64,000 bases of DNA from Paenibacillus sp. YPG26 (GCF_023704175.1 NZ_CP084530.1:554501-618500), one strand, 5' to 3'. Shown: positions 25,676-35,214, counted from the first letter of the stretch. Numbers and translations are program-made. The notes: a model not told the origin generated them from the letters alone.

Positions 25676-25700
25676 GTTTAGCTCTCGGGACAGTGGTTAA
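25676..25700 (+). promoter_or_regulatory. SigB-like promoter of the second YflT stress gene
   Basis: GTTTAG (25676-25681), 13 bases, GGTTAA (25695-25700), matching the promoter of the paralogous gene upstream in boxes, spacing and flanks. The 360 bases before it are AT-rich with repeated AAGCAGTCTA words and no gene. Confidence 0.55.
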
Positions 25701-25830
25701 TTACATGTTACGTTCGACGAATCATTTATAAGGATTGCACTAAGGCAGGTTATCTTGGTTCATTCCCTATACCTGGATTCGGTTCAACAGTAACACTACA
25801 AAAATACGAACAACGTGGAGGTAAACTAAC

Positions 25831-26871
25831 ATGACTAAGAAAATTGTAGGCGTATTTAGAAACGACAATGAGGCAACGAACGCGATTGAAGAACTAAAAC
25901 GTCAAGGTTTCAAGGCAGAAGATATCTCCATTGTAGCGAAAGATAAGCGTGATGTATCCGCAATTAGTGATGAGACAGGTACCAAGGCGCCTGAAGGTGT
26001 GGCTACTGGCGCAGCGACCGGCGGTATTCTTGGCGGCGTTACAGGCTTGCTTGCGGGCCTGGGCGCACTGGCCATTCCTGGTATCGGGCCGATTGTGGCG
26101 GCAGGACCTATTGCAGCAGCACTGACTGGAGCAGCTGTAGGCGCTGGAGCAGGCGGACTTGTAGGCGGTTTGGTCGGACTGGGAATTCCTGAGGAAGAGG
26201 CCAAAGAGTACGACACCATGGTTAATGATGGACGTATTCTGGTTATAGTTGACGCCGATTCCGCGCAAGAGGGAAGAATCTATCAGATCTTTCGGGATAA
26301 CAACTCTCTAAATGCTCACTATTATAATAAATATCAAGATAGCAGCAATGTTCAGACTCAGGATGTGGTCGGTACTCATCTGAGTGCGGCCGATACGGGC
26401 ACCAAGCCTGTATACAATGAAGTAGATAATGCGGCAATCTCATCCGGAACAGGCCGTTCATCTGCAGAGAGAGAATCCGACAAGCTGCGTCTGCATGAGG
26501 AGCAGCTTACGGTAGACAAGAACCGCGTTCAGACAGGTGAGGTTCAGATTCATAAAGAGATTGTTGAAGAACAGAAGACGATCAATGTCCCTGTTACCCA
26601 CGAAGAAGTTGTCATTGAGCGCAGAGCGGTACATGACGGGGATAGTGTAACAGGCCAACCGATTGGCAAGGATGAGACGATCCGCATTCCGGTTAGCGAG
26701 GAGAAGGTGGAAGTCAACAAGCAGTCTGTAGTCACCGGGGAGATTGAGGCCCGCAAGCGCGAGGTTCAAGAGACCGAGCAGGTACAGGATGTAATCCGCA
26801 AGGAAGAAGCGCGTGTGGAGCGCAGCGGCTCACCGGAAGTAAGAGAAGAGCAGCTGAATAACCGCCGCTAA
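25831..26871 (+). CDS. Stress protein: YflT domain plus DUF2382 (YsnF-like)
   Basis: A 346-residue protein. Residues 1-165 are the same YflT domain and Gly/Ala hairpin as the preceding paralogue. Residues 215-335 add a charged DUF2382 (YsnF/AvaK) domain, with the repeating pattern LHEEQLTVDKNRVQTGEVQI, VPVTHEEVVIERRAV and IPVSEEKVEVNKQSVVTGEI. The N-terminal AT-rich Lys/Glu codons and the TGGAGGT ribosome site are ordinary for this genome. It may be a desiccation or general-stress protein; the duplication suggests one copy gained or the other lost DUF2382. Confidence 0.88.
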   Translation: MTKKIVGVFRNDNEATNAIEELKRQGFKAEDISIVAKDKRDVSAISDETGTKAPEGVATGAATGGILGGVTGLLAGLGALAIPGIGPIVAAGPIAAALTGAAVGAGAGGLVGGLVGLGIPEEEAKEYDTMVNDGRILVIVDADSAQEGRIYQIFRDNNSLNAHYYNKYQDSSNVQTQDVVGTHLSAADTGTKPVYNEVDNAAISSGTGRSSAERESDKLRLHEEQLTVDKNRVQTGEVQIHKEIVEEQKTINVPVTHEEVVIERRAVHDGDSVTGQPIGKDETIRIPVSEEKVEVNKQSVVTGEIEARKREVQETEQVQDVIRKEEARVERSGSPEVREEQLNNRR

Positions 26872-26922
26872 TCCTTGTATATGCTGAGCTGACAACCTGA
26901 TCATATATACAGTAATATTACG

Positions 26923-26948
26923 GGCCGCCCATCAGGGCGGTCTTTTTT
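26923..26948 (+). terminator. Intrinsic terminator after the second stress gene
   Basis: GCCGCCC-ATCA-GGGCGGT followed by CTTTTTT. Confidence 0.85.
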
Positions 26949-27019
26949 GCGGGCGATTCAAACCCGGGCTCAAAAGGTAATAAAAGAAACAAAAGAGTAC
27001 ATAACGAGGGGTGATACGC

Positions 27020-27889
27020 ATGGATCAGAAGAAGTCTTCAAGCTGGCTGCATCAGCTTGTCTTTGTTGGACCTTCGGCCATATTTTTTTTCCTGATCGTG
27101 GCGGTCCCGTTCTTCCTGGGGCTGTATTATTCATTCACTAGCTGGAATGGAATCTCGAAGCACGTCACTTGGGTGGGGCTGAACAACTACATTCATATTT
27201 TTACCAAAGACCCCGATTTCCTGAATTCCTTCTGGTTCACGGTCAAATTCACGGTGCTTGGCGTAGTTCTGACTAATGTGCTTGGGTTCGTCCTTGCTTA
27301 TCTGCTGACTAAGCCGCTGGCTACAAGAAATGTCATGCGTACCGTGTTCTTCATGCCGCACGTCATCGGCGGGCTGCTGCTGGGCTTCATCTGGCAGTTC
27401 ATCTTCGTCCGCGGCTTCCAGTCGATTGGAGGCCCATTCTTCAGTCTCCCGTGGCTTGGAACAGAAGCGACTTCATTCTGGGCCATCGTGATCGTTTTTA
27501 TCTGGCAGAACTCGGGTTACCTGATGGTTATCTATATTTCCTCCCTGGGAGCGATCCCGAGCTCACTTATCGAGGCCGCCAAGGTGGACGGGGCGAGCCG
27601 GAAGCAGGTGCTCCGCCATATTATTCTGCCGCTGGTTATGCCGGGAGTGACCGTCTGTCTATTCCTCGCGATCTCCTGGTCGTTCAAGCTGTTCGACCTC
27701 AACCTGTCGCTGACCAAGGGCGGACCTTTCAAGTCCACTGAATCTGTGGCGCTTAACATTTATAACGAAGCCTTCAATATAAGCCGGTTCGGGATGGGCT
27801 CGGCCAAAGCTATTATTTTCTTCATTATTGTGGCGATCATTTCGATTCTTCAGGTCCGGGCGACCAAGAGCAGGGAGGTTGAGGTCTGA
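27020..27889 (+). CDS. Sugar ABC transporter permease (MalF/UgpA type)
   Basis: A 289-residue CUT1-type permease with six predicted helices. The coupling loop is IEAAKVDGASRKQVLRHIILP. The ATG at 27020 follows GAGGGG by about 7 bases; an in-frame GTG three codons earlier overlaps that site. Its stop shares one base with the start of the next permease. With the two following genes it forms an importer for an oligosaccharide or glycoside. No regulator, ATPase or glycosidase is next to it; a shared MsmX-like ATPase elsewhere is the usual solution in Bacillales. Confidence 0.9.
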   Translation: MDQKKSSSWLHQLVFVGPSAIFFFLIVAVPFFLGLYYSFTSWNGISKHVTWVGLNNYIHIFTKDPDFLNSFWFTVKFTVLGVVLTNVLGFVLAYLLTKPLATRNVMRTVFFMPHVIGGLLLGFIWQFIFVRGFQSIGGPFFSLPWLGTEATSFWAIVIVFIWQNSGYLMVIYISSLGAIPSSLIEAAKVDGASRKQVLRHIILPLVMPGVTVCLFLAISWSFKLFDLNLSLTKGGPFKSTESVALNIYNEAFNISRFGMGSAKAIIFFIIVAIISILQVRATKSREVEV

Positions 27890-28725
27890 TGGATACTATC
27901 AAAAAGTACCGTTCATCGTATTTCCTGATCGAGATCATTCTGATTCTGCTCGGGCTGCTGTTCCTGGTACCGTTCTACTTCCTGCTGGTCAATTCGGTCA
28001 AGGAATTCGGCGAGATTCTAACGAACTCGGCAGGCTGGCCAACCGCCTATAAATGGAGCAACTATACCGAAGCCTGGACGAAGACCACGTTCCCGCAGGC
28101 CTTCGGCAATTCACTTCTGATTACGATTGTCAGTAATGTTCTGCTGGTGCTGACATGTTCGATGGCCGCTTACCGCATGGTGCGACATGATACGCGCTTT
28201 AACAAGCTGCTGTATGGTGCATTTGTTGCCGCTATGGTCATTCCTTTCCAGTCCCTGATGATTCCTCTGGTCAAAGTGGTGAGTACGCTTGGCGTTATGG
28301 ATACACGGACAGGCCTTATTCTATGTTATCTGGGATTTGGGGCGCCGATTACGGTATTCCTGCTGCACGGATTCGTGAAGACAGTGCCGATCGACATCGA
28401 GGAAGCCGGCCGGGTTGACGGGAGCGGGACTTTCGGGATCTTCTTCCGGCTTGTGCTTCCTTTGATGCAGCCAATTATCGTCACGGTCATCATCCTGAAT
28501 ACGCTGTGGATCTGGAACGACTATCTGATGCCGTCCCTTATCCTGCAAAGTCCTGAGATGCGCACGATTCCGATTGCGACCTATGCCTTCTTTGGTCAAT
28601 TCACGAAGCAGTGGGATCTGGCGCTCCCGGGACTTGTGCTGGGCATCGCGCCGGTGGTTATCTTCTTCCTGGCCATGCAGAAGTACATTATTGAAGGAAT
28701 TGCTCAAGGCTCGGTCAAAGGGTAG
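27889..28725 (+). CDS. Sugar ABC transporter permease (MalG type)
   Basis: A 278-residue second CUT1 permease. The coupling loop reads IEEAGRVDGSGTFGIFFRLVLP, followed by the conserved WIWNDYLMPSLIL. The ATG overlaps the upstream stop by one base (TGATG), so translation is coupled; GGGAGG is upstream inside the previous gene. Six helices are predicted. Confidence 0.9.
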   Translation: MDTIKKYRSSYFLIEIILILLGLLFLVPFYFLLVNSVKEFGEILTNSAGWPTAYKWSNYTEAWTKTTFPQAFGNSLLITIVSNVLLVLTCSMAAYRMVRHDTRFNKLLYGAFVAAMVIPFQSLMIPLVKVVSTLGVMDTRTGLILCYLGFGAPITVFLLHGFVKTVPIDIEEAGRVDGSGTFGIFFRLVLPLMQPIIVTVIILNTLWIWNDYLMPSLILQSPEMRTIPIATYAFFGQFTKQWDLALPGLVLGIAPVVIFFLAMQKYIIEGIAQGSVKG

Positions 28726-28814
28726 ACGGCATGGAGGAGAAGCTTAGAGCTGCAGGACGAAAGTTCAAGCACTCCATGTAGAGTATAGATGCGGAAAAAA
28801 GGAGGTTGCATGAT

Positions 28815-30074
28815 ATGAAGGTATGGGCGAGAGGACTCGCGCTTCTGATCCTAACTGCTCTGGCGATCACCGGCTGCGGTAGGGGTGAAGCTGCCGATGG
28901 CGGCACCAAGACGGTGCATATATTTCAATTCAAGGTAGAGATCTCCGAGGCGATGAGCCGCCTGAAGGCACAGTATGAGAAAGAGCATCCAGGTGTGAAG
29001 CTGGATATTCAGACTGTCGGAGGAGGTAGTGACTATGGAGCCTCCCTCCGGGCCAAGTTCTCCTCGGGCAAGGAACCCGATATCTTCAATATCGGGGGCT
29101 ACCGGGAAATGGACATGTGGCAGGATTACCTGGAGGATCTGTCGGGCGAGCCTTGGGTGAAGGACGTTAAGCCGATTGCGAAGGAGCCGATGACCAAGAA
29201 TGGGCGCCTGTATGGTCAGCCGATGAATCTGGAGGGTTATGGATTTATATACAACAAGGATCTGTTCAAGAAAGCGGGAATCGAACAAATTCCTGTGACA
29301 CTGACAGAGCTTGAAGAGGCCGCGAACAAGCTTAAGGCCGCGGGGATTGTACCTTTTGCCAACGGGTATCAGGAATCGTTCGTCCTCGGGAATCACAATA
29401 TCAACCTGGCTTTTGCTAATCAGAAGGACCCGGGAGCCTTCATAGAGGGATTGAACAACGGGAGCCAGAAGTTCTCGGACAATGAGGTGCTTAAGGAGTG
29501 GTCGGATCTTCTCGATCTAACCCTGAAGTACGGCAATGAGAATCCGTTAACAACCGACTATAATACCCAGGTAACTATGGTCGCCAGCGGCCAGGCTGCG
29601 ATGATGCAGCAGGGGAACTGGACCCAGGGCCAGATTGACGGAATCAACCCCAAGCTGAATCTGGGCATCCTGCCTATGCCGATCAACAATGACGCGGGGA
29701 ATGACAAGCTGTTCGTGGGAGTTCCAAATAACTGGGTAGTGAACAAGAACTCTCCGGTGAAGGAAGAAGCTAAGGAGTTCCTGAATTGGCTGGTCACCTC
29801 AGAGACAGGCAAGAGCTATATTACCAAGGAGTTCAAGTTCATCCCGGCATTCGACAGTATTAAAGGACGGGAAGAGGATCTCGGGGCATTGGGAATGGAA
29901 GTGTTGAAGTACACCGATGCAGGGAAGGCACTAACCTGGAACTGGTTCCGCTTCCCGAACGGTATGTCGCCCGAATTCGCCAGCAGTATACAGGCATATA
30001 TAGGCGGCAAAATCAACAAAGAAGAAATGTACGCCCAGTTCCAGCGCAACTGGGATAATCTGAGCGCTCAGTAG
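28815..30074 (+). CDS. Sugar ABC transporter substrate-binding lipoprotein
   Basis: A 419-residue extracellular solute-binding protein, family 1. The signal peptide ends in the lipobox LAITGC, anchoring it outside the membrane. Tyr- and Trp-rich segments and GQAAMMQQGNWTQGQI are typical for carbohydrate binding. GGAGG lies 9 bases before the ATG at 28815. It comes after its two permeases; in most such operons it comes first. Ligand unknown. Confidence 0.9.
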   Translation: MKVWARGLALLILTALAITGCGRGEAADGGTKTVHIFQFKVEISEAMSRLKAQYEKEHPGVKLDIQTVGGGSDYGASLRAKFSSGKEPDIFNIGGYREMDMWQDYLEDLSGEPWVKDVKPIAKEPMTKNGRLYGQPMNLEGYGFIYNKDLFKKAGIEQIPVTLTELEEAANKLKAAGIVPFANGYQESFVLGNHNINLAFANQKDPGAFIEGLNNGSQKFSDNEVLKEWSDLLDLTLKYGNENPLTTDYNTQVTMVASGQAAMMQQGNWTQGQIDGINPKLNLGILPMPINNDAGNDKLFVGVPNNWVVNKNSPVKEEAKEFLNWLVTSETGKSYITKEFKFIPAFDSIKGREEDLGALGMEVLKYTDAGKALTWNWFRFPNGMSPEFASSIQAYIGGKINKEEMYAQFQRNWDNLSAQ

Positions 30075-30113
30075 TGCCGGATTACCAGGGAAAGGGCGAT
30101 GTTAAACCTTAAG

Positions 30114-30164
30114 AAGGTGTCTCCAAAAGCCTATGGATTATGGGCCTTTGGAGGCACCTTTTAT
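30114..30164 (+). terminator. Intrinsic terminator of the sugar ABC operon
   Basis: AAGGTGTCTCCAAAAGCC pairs with GGCCTTTGGAGGCACCTT with few mismatches, then TTT. Confidence 0.8.
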
Positions 30165-30432
30165 CATTTTGCGGTTAAAATATCTTGCCATGTGTCTTGG
30201 ATGCGTCTCTCGTTAAATCCTGGTTATTTGATAGAATTTAAAACTTTCTAACTATTTACATACAATCAGTCTAGATTTATTGTAATAAAAGGAAATATCT
30301 TACTTCATGAAATTTTCATCCATTTTCACATAGCGGGGAGGGGTGGGAGGTAAAGTAAGGCTATTAAGGGTCTATATGCTGGTTTAGTCGGCGGATCGAA
30401 GATCACCAAATTAAATTAGAGGAGTGGAGATT

Positions 30433-31203
30433 GTGAAAGCAATGAAGAAACTATTTGCTGGATTGATGATGTTTTCTCTGATTTTAGGTATAACGTTTAC
30501 GGGATCGGCGTTTGCAAGCAGTAACGAAGTCAAGCTTATTGACTCGGATGTTAGTGTGATTTATAAAAACGGCTATGTCGGTTTCAGCGGCAATATTGAG
30601 GTTGCGAATCTGGGACCCGTGAAGAACGTAACAGTCCATTACACAACAAATAATACAACCTGGTATGATACGAGCGCGTCTTATGTAGGGCCAACGGATG
30701 CAAGCCATGAGAAATGGCATTTCGGTATTTTCACCAATGATGCTACCAATGCAGCACATCCCGAGCTGAAGAATCTGAACTCCATCAAGTTCGCTATCAA
30801 ATACGAAGTGAATGGCCAGACTTATTGGGATAACAACGGAGGAGCGAATTATTACAATGAAGTGAATCGTTCCTATCCGATTACATCCATCATTCTGGGA
30901 GAACCGAATGTGCTCAACGCAAGCAGCTCACTGAGCAATGGTACCTTCAGCGGCAACATCTACGTGAAGAATCTGAATGCGGTCAAAACAGTAAAAGTTC
31001 GCTACACCACAGACAACTGGGCGACAACCCATGAGGGCAGCGCCACTTATACCGGCCCTCTGAACAATTTCAATAGTGTTGAGGGCTGGAAATACAGCTT
31101 CGATGTTCCGGGTGCCGCTAATGTTAAATATGCGATTTCGTATACAACAGACGGGCAGACATACTGGGATAACAACTACGGCCATAACTACGTGGTTCAA
31201 TAA
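30433..31203 (+). CDS. Secreted protein with two tandem CBM21-like domains
   Basis: A 256-residue exported protein: a Sec signal peptide (residues 1 to about 25, ending AFA-SS) followed by two homologous domains of about 110 residues. Both carry the CBM21 pattern of a VKNVTVHYT/VKTVKVRYT strand, a central WY or W-x-T, and a terminal YWDNN followed by N-Y. CBM21 modules bind starch or glycogen. There is no catalytic domain, so it would be a stand-alone glycan-binding protein. GTG 30433 is chosen from the AGAGGAG spacing; ATG 30442 is possible. It follows the sugar ABC operon but has its own leader of about 270 bases, in which I see no clear feature. Confidence 0.8.
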   Translation: MKAMKKLFAGLMMFSLILGITFTGSAFASSNEVKLIDSDVSVIYKNGYVGFSGNIEVANLGPVKNVTVHYTTNNTTWYDTSASYVGPTDASHEKWHFGIFTNDATNAAHPELKNLNSIKFAIKYEVNGQTYWDNNGGANYYNEVNRSYPITSIILGEPNVLNASSSLSNGTFSGNIYVKNLNAVKTVKVRYTTDNWATTHEGSATYTGPLNNFNSVEGWKYSFDVPGAANVKYAISYTTDGQTYWDNNYGHNYVVQ

Positions 31204-31225
31204 GGTATTTACCGGTAAAATAGAC

Positions 31226-31266
31226 GCGAGCGCCTGACAGGGAATCCTGCGGCGCTCGCTTGTTGT
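31226..31266 (+). terminator. Intrinsic terminator after the CBM21 gene
   Basis: A GCGAGCGCC/GGCGCTCGC stem followed by a T-rich tail. Confidence 0.8.
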
Positions 31267-31678
31267 TCACATATTATTATAGTAATCCCTGTCTTCGTGT
31301 ACACGTTGCGAAAACAAGGCGATGTTCCTGCTTCAGATCATAACTGACGTTTTTCTAAAACAACAAAAGCCCTACCTCTCTCTTGTCCTTGCGGCTCCAA
31401 TGACCGCGCCAGTGTGAATCAGAATACTCCAAAATTCTTACTCTTAGGGTTAGTTCAAATAGGAATTTCTTGCAGATACTTAGGAGAGTTATCATCTTAT
31501 TGAGGAACTACATATATGAGGGTATATAACCTAAATACATATTATACAGTATATTCAAATTAAGTGCAACACACATTATGAAATGAAGGATATCGGGTTA
31601 GAAATATACTAAGGTGGTTATTAAATCATACCATGTTTTTATTGTGCTTATTTCCAAATCCGGAAAGGGGAGTTCAAA
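31267..31678. other. AT-rich intergenic region
   Basis: About 410 bases without a gene. The second half is strongly AT-rich and includes a short palindrome around ATACAGTAT near 31546. It should hold the promoter for the 40-residue membrane protein; I cannot assign boxes. Confidence 0.3.
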
Positions 31679-31801
31679 ATGGGTTCTGTTGAAGATGTAT
31701 GGTATACCGTTGGTTTTTATATACTCTTGGCGGTCGGAATCGCCCTGCTGGGCGGCTGGCTGCTCTGGCTGAATAAGAAAGCCAAGAATAGCAAAAAGTA
31801 G
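31679..31801 (+). CDS. 40-residue single-pass membrane protein
   Basis: ATG at 31679 to TAG at 31799-31801, with GAAAGGGGAG ending about 6 bases before the start. The sequence begins MGSVEDVWYTVGFYI, has one hydrophobic helix (about residues 9-31, with a GLY-GLY-Trp-rich centre) and ends in a lysine-rich tail NKKAKNSKK. The basic C-terminal tail suggests it faces the cytosol. A strong terminator follows 49 bases later, making it a complete unit. I do not recognise the family. Confidence 0.7.
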   Translation: MGSVEDVWYTVGFYILLAVGIALLGGWLLWLNKKAKNSKK

Positions 31802-31849
31802 TCGCTCCTCCCGTTCCAGTCACACAGTCTGGAAGCCAATTATGATCAC

Positions 31850-31886
31850 AAAGGCCCGTCAAAGTTATTGCTTTGACGGGCCTTTG
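31850..31886. terminator. Bidirectional intrinsic terminator
   Basis: A perfect 15-bp stem AAAGGCCCGTCAAAG with its complement around TTATTG. It separates the small membrane protein gene (plus) from the antiporter gene (minus). Confidence 0.88.
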
Positions 31887-31913
31887 TGCAAGCTGGCCCA
31901 GCAGCGGGATGCC

Positions 31914-33470
31914 TTACAGTGGGTCTTTCAGCTCGGGCTCCTTGGGTTCTTTATTCGTGCTCAGATCAGGCTCACCCCGAATGAGTTCAGGCTCGGGAGC
32001 CCTGGGGGCAAAGGGAACCTCCTGAAAGCGGAATACCTTCTTGATCCGCTCACGTTCGGATTTGGGACCGAGGATATAGAGCGTGTCTCCCTCTTCAATA
32101 GTGGTATCTCCAAGAGGGGTAACGATCTCCTCCCCGCGTATGACTGCGGTCACCAGCACATCAGGCGGCAGCCCGAGACTGCGGATTTCTTGACCAACGA
32201 CCACCATGCCAGCATGGATATGGAGGTGGTTGATCTCCGACTTGGTCTTGCCCAGAGAGACCAGCTCCAGCAGCGAGTGGGACTGGTTGGTTACTGTATC
32301 GACAAGGCCGAGCTTGACGGCAAGCGGAGTGATGGTCGCTCCCTGAACTAGCGCAGAGGTCAGGATGACAAAGAAGACGACATTGAAGAACAGCCGACCA
32401 TCGGGCAGACCGCTGATCAAGGGATAGGTGGCAAGTACAATAGGTACGGCGCCCCTTAGCCCCGCCCAGGAAAGTACGAGCTTTTCTTTGAAGCTGAATT
32501 TGGAGAACACGGTGCTTGCAAATACGCCAATTGGACGGGCAACCAGCATAAGAATAAGGGACAAGGCAAGCCCTTGAAGCATGATAGCCGGGAGTTCCGC
32601 GGGAAAAACGAGCAGACCGAGCAGCGTGAACATGGTGATCTGCATAATCCAGCCAAAACCTTTGTTGAAGTGAAGAATGGACTGGCGGTAGGTGAGATCG
32701 GAGTTACCGAGCACAAGAGCCATGACATATACAGCGAGCAGGCCGCTGCCATGAAGTGCTGAAGTCAGACCATAGGTCAGGACGGCAAAAGCGATGGCCA
32801 GCACCGGATATAACCCGGATGAGTCAAAGTTAATCCGGTTAATCACTTTCACGGCAATCCAGCCAAGCAGAAGTCCAAAGACAAGTCCCAGCCCCATCTC
32901 CAGAATGAAAGAGAAGATTAAATGGATCAGGTTATGATCGTCGGGATGTTGAATCCATCCAATCAGGGTTACGGTCAGAAAGACGGCCATGGGATCATTG
33001 CTTCCCGATTCCGCCTCCAGGGTGGAGGTCAGCCTTTCTTTGATATTCTTGCCTCCGAGCACAGAGAATACCGCGGCAGCATCCGTTGATCCAACGATAG
33101 CACCGAACAGGAGACCATCAACGAGGGGAACATCCAGAATCAGCATGGCGCATACCCCCACTACGGCGGTAGTAAAGAGGACACCTACTGTGGCAAGCAA
33201 GAGGGCGGTGGGTAATACGGGTCTGATGGTGAGAAACTTGGTCTGCATCCCTCCCTCGAACAGAATGACGATCAGGGCAAAAGTGCCGACGAGTTGAGTA
33301 AGGAAGGCGTTATCGAAATAGAAGAAATTGCTAAGTACCATCCCAGCAGCAATGAAGAACACAAGTGCGGGAAGTCCAAAACGGCTTGAGAACTTGGTCG
33401 CAAAGACCCCAACTAACAATAGGCTGGCCAGCAGGATAATAATCGAACTGGTTAAGGCTGTTAAGTCCAT
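31914..33470 (-). CDS. Potassium/proton antiporter (CPA family) with RCK-C domain
   Basis: A 518-residue NhaP2/CvrA-type exchanger. About twelve helices occupy residues 5-385, with family stretches GIVGSTDAAAVFSVL and ESGSNDPMAVFL around the ion site and WAGLRGAVPIVLATYPL late. Residues 400-485 form an RCK-C/TrkA-C regulatory domain, and a Pro/Glu-rich tail follows. ATG 33470 sits 5 bases after GGAGG; a GTG two codons earlier overlaps the site. It should exchange K+ or Na+ for protons in pH and osmotic balance. Confidence 0.88.
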   Translation of the reverse strand: MDLTALTSSIIILLASLLLVGVFATKFSSRFGLPALVFFIAAGMVLSNFFYFDNAFLTQLVGTFALIVILFEGGMQTKFLTIRPVLPTALLLATVGVLFTTAVVGVCAMLILDVPLVDGLLFGAIVGSTDAAAVFSVLGGKNIKERLTSTLEAESGSNDPMAVFLTVTLIGWIQHPDDHNLIHLIFSFILEMGLGLVFGLLLGWIAVKVINRINFDSSGLYPVLAIAFAVLTYGLTSALHGSGLLAVYVMALVLGNSDLTYRQSILHFNKGFGWIMQITMFTLLGLLVFPAELPAIMLQGLALSLILMLVARPIGVFASTVFSKFSFKEKLVLSWAGLRGAVPIVLATYPLISGLPDGRLFFNVVFFVILTSALVQGATITPLAVKLGLVDTVTNQSHSLLELVSLGKTKSEINHLHIHAGMVVVGQEIRSLGLPPDVLVTAVIRGEEIVTPLGDTTIEEGDTLYILGPKSERERIKKVFRFQEVPFAPRAPEPELIRGEPDLSTNKEPKEPELKDPL

Positions 33471-33708
33471 GGCCACCTCCAGGTAATATGAATTTCATCT
33501 CTAGTGTACTTCTGCTCTACGGAAATTATTAGACATGAACGGCAATTGTTGAAACAATGGGCCGAGCATGTCAACTACGATCCTTTTGTAGAAGGTAAAG
33601 TGGCGGAACTGCCGAATATAAATTGTAGCTCTGTCAAATTATTGGCAGAAAGTGCCGATAATGACTTGTAGTCTTCTCTTATAGCAAAGGAAGGGGCGAT
33701 ACGCTTCG

Positions 33709-35214
33709 ATGATCTACCGTACCTTTATCTCCCGGCTCATGCTTAATTATCTCATTGGATCCATAACGGCGGTTGCCGGAGTTGGAGGGCTGATGATATT
33801 TACCACACTGGATATCCCGTCTAGTGAATATTTATGGCTTGTCCTTGTCCTGGCCGTCTCTGTGTCCTCGATGATGAGTCTGGAATGGATGGTCTTCCGC
33901 CGTCATATTAGACCGGTCAAGATGGCTTTTCAGCAGGATATTCATGATTATCCCCAGCTGCAGAGAATCTATATCCGTCTTCACCAGCTTCCTTCCCTGG
34001 CGGTGAAAAGGATACTTGGACCACATCTGTTCGGTCTGTCCGTTCCCGCCGTCCTCCTGACACAGTGGCTGATTCAGTCGGGGAGGCTTCATATTCCAAA
34101 AAGATATGTCATACTGGCTATCCTGGGTGCCCTGCTTATCGCTGCCATGCATGCCATGATTGAATTCTTTCTGACTTCCTATGCGATTCGGCCGGTGCTC
34201 GAAGAGCTTCAGCGCATGAGCAGCCGAAGGTTCGGTCTTGAGCTGTCACTGGGCGGTCAGGTGATGATGTCCATTAAGCAGAAGTTCAGATGGGGAGCGT
34301 TCCTGATCGGGGCTTTTCCCCTGCTGCTGTATGGGCTGGCCGTCCAGCTTCGGATTGGTCATCTCCAGATCTCGGGAGTGGAGTACTGGAAGTGGGCAGG
34401 TTATATTCTCATTGTTGCTTTGGGATTCGCCCTCTTCGCCGCCTGGCTGTTAACCAGAGATGTGGAGATTCCGATCCAGCATCTATATGAGCGTATGGCC
34501 GAGGTGAAGGAAGGCAACCTAAACGCACAGGCGAAGGATATATTCTCGGATGAATTCTCAAAGCTGGTGTCCGGGTTCAACCATATGCTTAGCGGTATTA
34601 AAATACAGTCGGATCTTAATAATCAGCTGATAGGAAGTTATTTCGCCACCCTCGCGGCCGCACTGGATGCCCGGGATCCTTATACAGCGGGCCATTCCCT
34701 GCGTGTGGCTGATTATGCGGTACAGATTGGACTGCTCGCGGGACTGCCCGGAGAGAAGGTGGATGCGCTCCGCAAATCTGCGCTGCTGCATGACATTGGG
34801 AAGATCGGGACAAGGGATTCCGTTCTGCTTAAGGAAGGCCGCCTTACAGATGAGGAATTCGAGCAGATCAAGCAGCATCCGGCTATGGGAGAGAGCATTC
34901 TGCGGCAGATTGAACCGGCTGACGCTATGGCTCCTTTTCTGTCCGGGGTGCGGTCCCACCATGAACGATTTGATGGAAAAGGATATCCCGATCAGCTGAA
35001 GGGAGAAGAAATCCCCCTTTTCGGGCGCATTATCGCGGTGGCTGACGCATTTGACGCTATGACTTCCAACCGGCCTTACCGTAAGGGGCTTGATGCGGAC
35101 CGGGCGATTCAGATTCTTGAAGAAGGCCGGGGAACCCAATGGGACCCTTACTATGCCGGGTTGTTCGTAGAAGATTACCACAGGAGAAAGAAACAGGGGG
35201 AGTATGCGGGTTAA
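33709..35214 (+). CDS. Membrane HD-GYP domain protein
   Basis: A 501-residue membrane protein: helices near residues 12-30, 40-58, 110-125, 140-160, 195-215 and 230-250, a HAMP-like linker (about 250-310), then an HD-GYP domain. The catalytic motifs HDIGKIG and HHERFDGKGYP are intact, with the following IIAVADAFDAMTS. HD-GYP proteins hydrolyse cyclic di-GMP (or related dinucleotides). The ATG follows GGAAGGGG at a longish spacing. Monocistronic with its own terminator; the sensory input is unknown. Confidence 0.88.
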   Translation: MIYRTFISRLMLNYLIGSITAVAGVGGLMIFTTLDIPSSEYLWLVLVLAVSVSSMMSLEWMVFRRHIRPVKMAFQQDIHDYPQLQRIYIRLHQLPSLAVKRILGPHLFGLSVPAVLLTQWLIQSGRLHIPKRYVILAILGALLIAAMHAMIEFFLTSYAIRPVLEELQRMSSRRFGLELSLGGQVMMSIKQKFRWGAFLIGAFPLLLYGLAVQLRIGHLQISGVEYWKWAGYILIVALGFALFAAWLLTRDVEIPIQHLYERMAEVKEGNLNAQAKDIFSDEFSKLVSGFNHMLSGIKIQSDLNNQLIGSYFATLAAALDARDPYTAGHSLRVADYAVQIGLLAGLPGEKVDALRKSALLHDIGKIGTRDSVLLKEGRLTDEEFEQIKQHPAMGESILRQIEPADAMAPFLSGVRSHHERFDGKGYPDQLKGEEIPLFGRIIAVADAFDAMTSNRPYRKGLDADRAIQILEEGRGTQWDPYYAGLFVEDYHRRKKQGEYAG

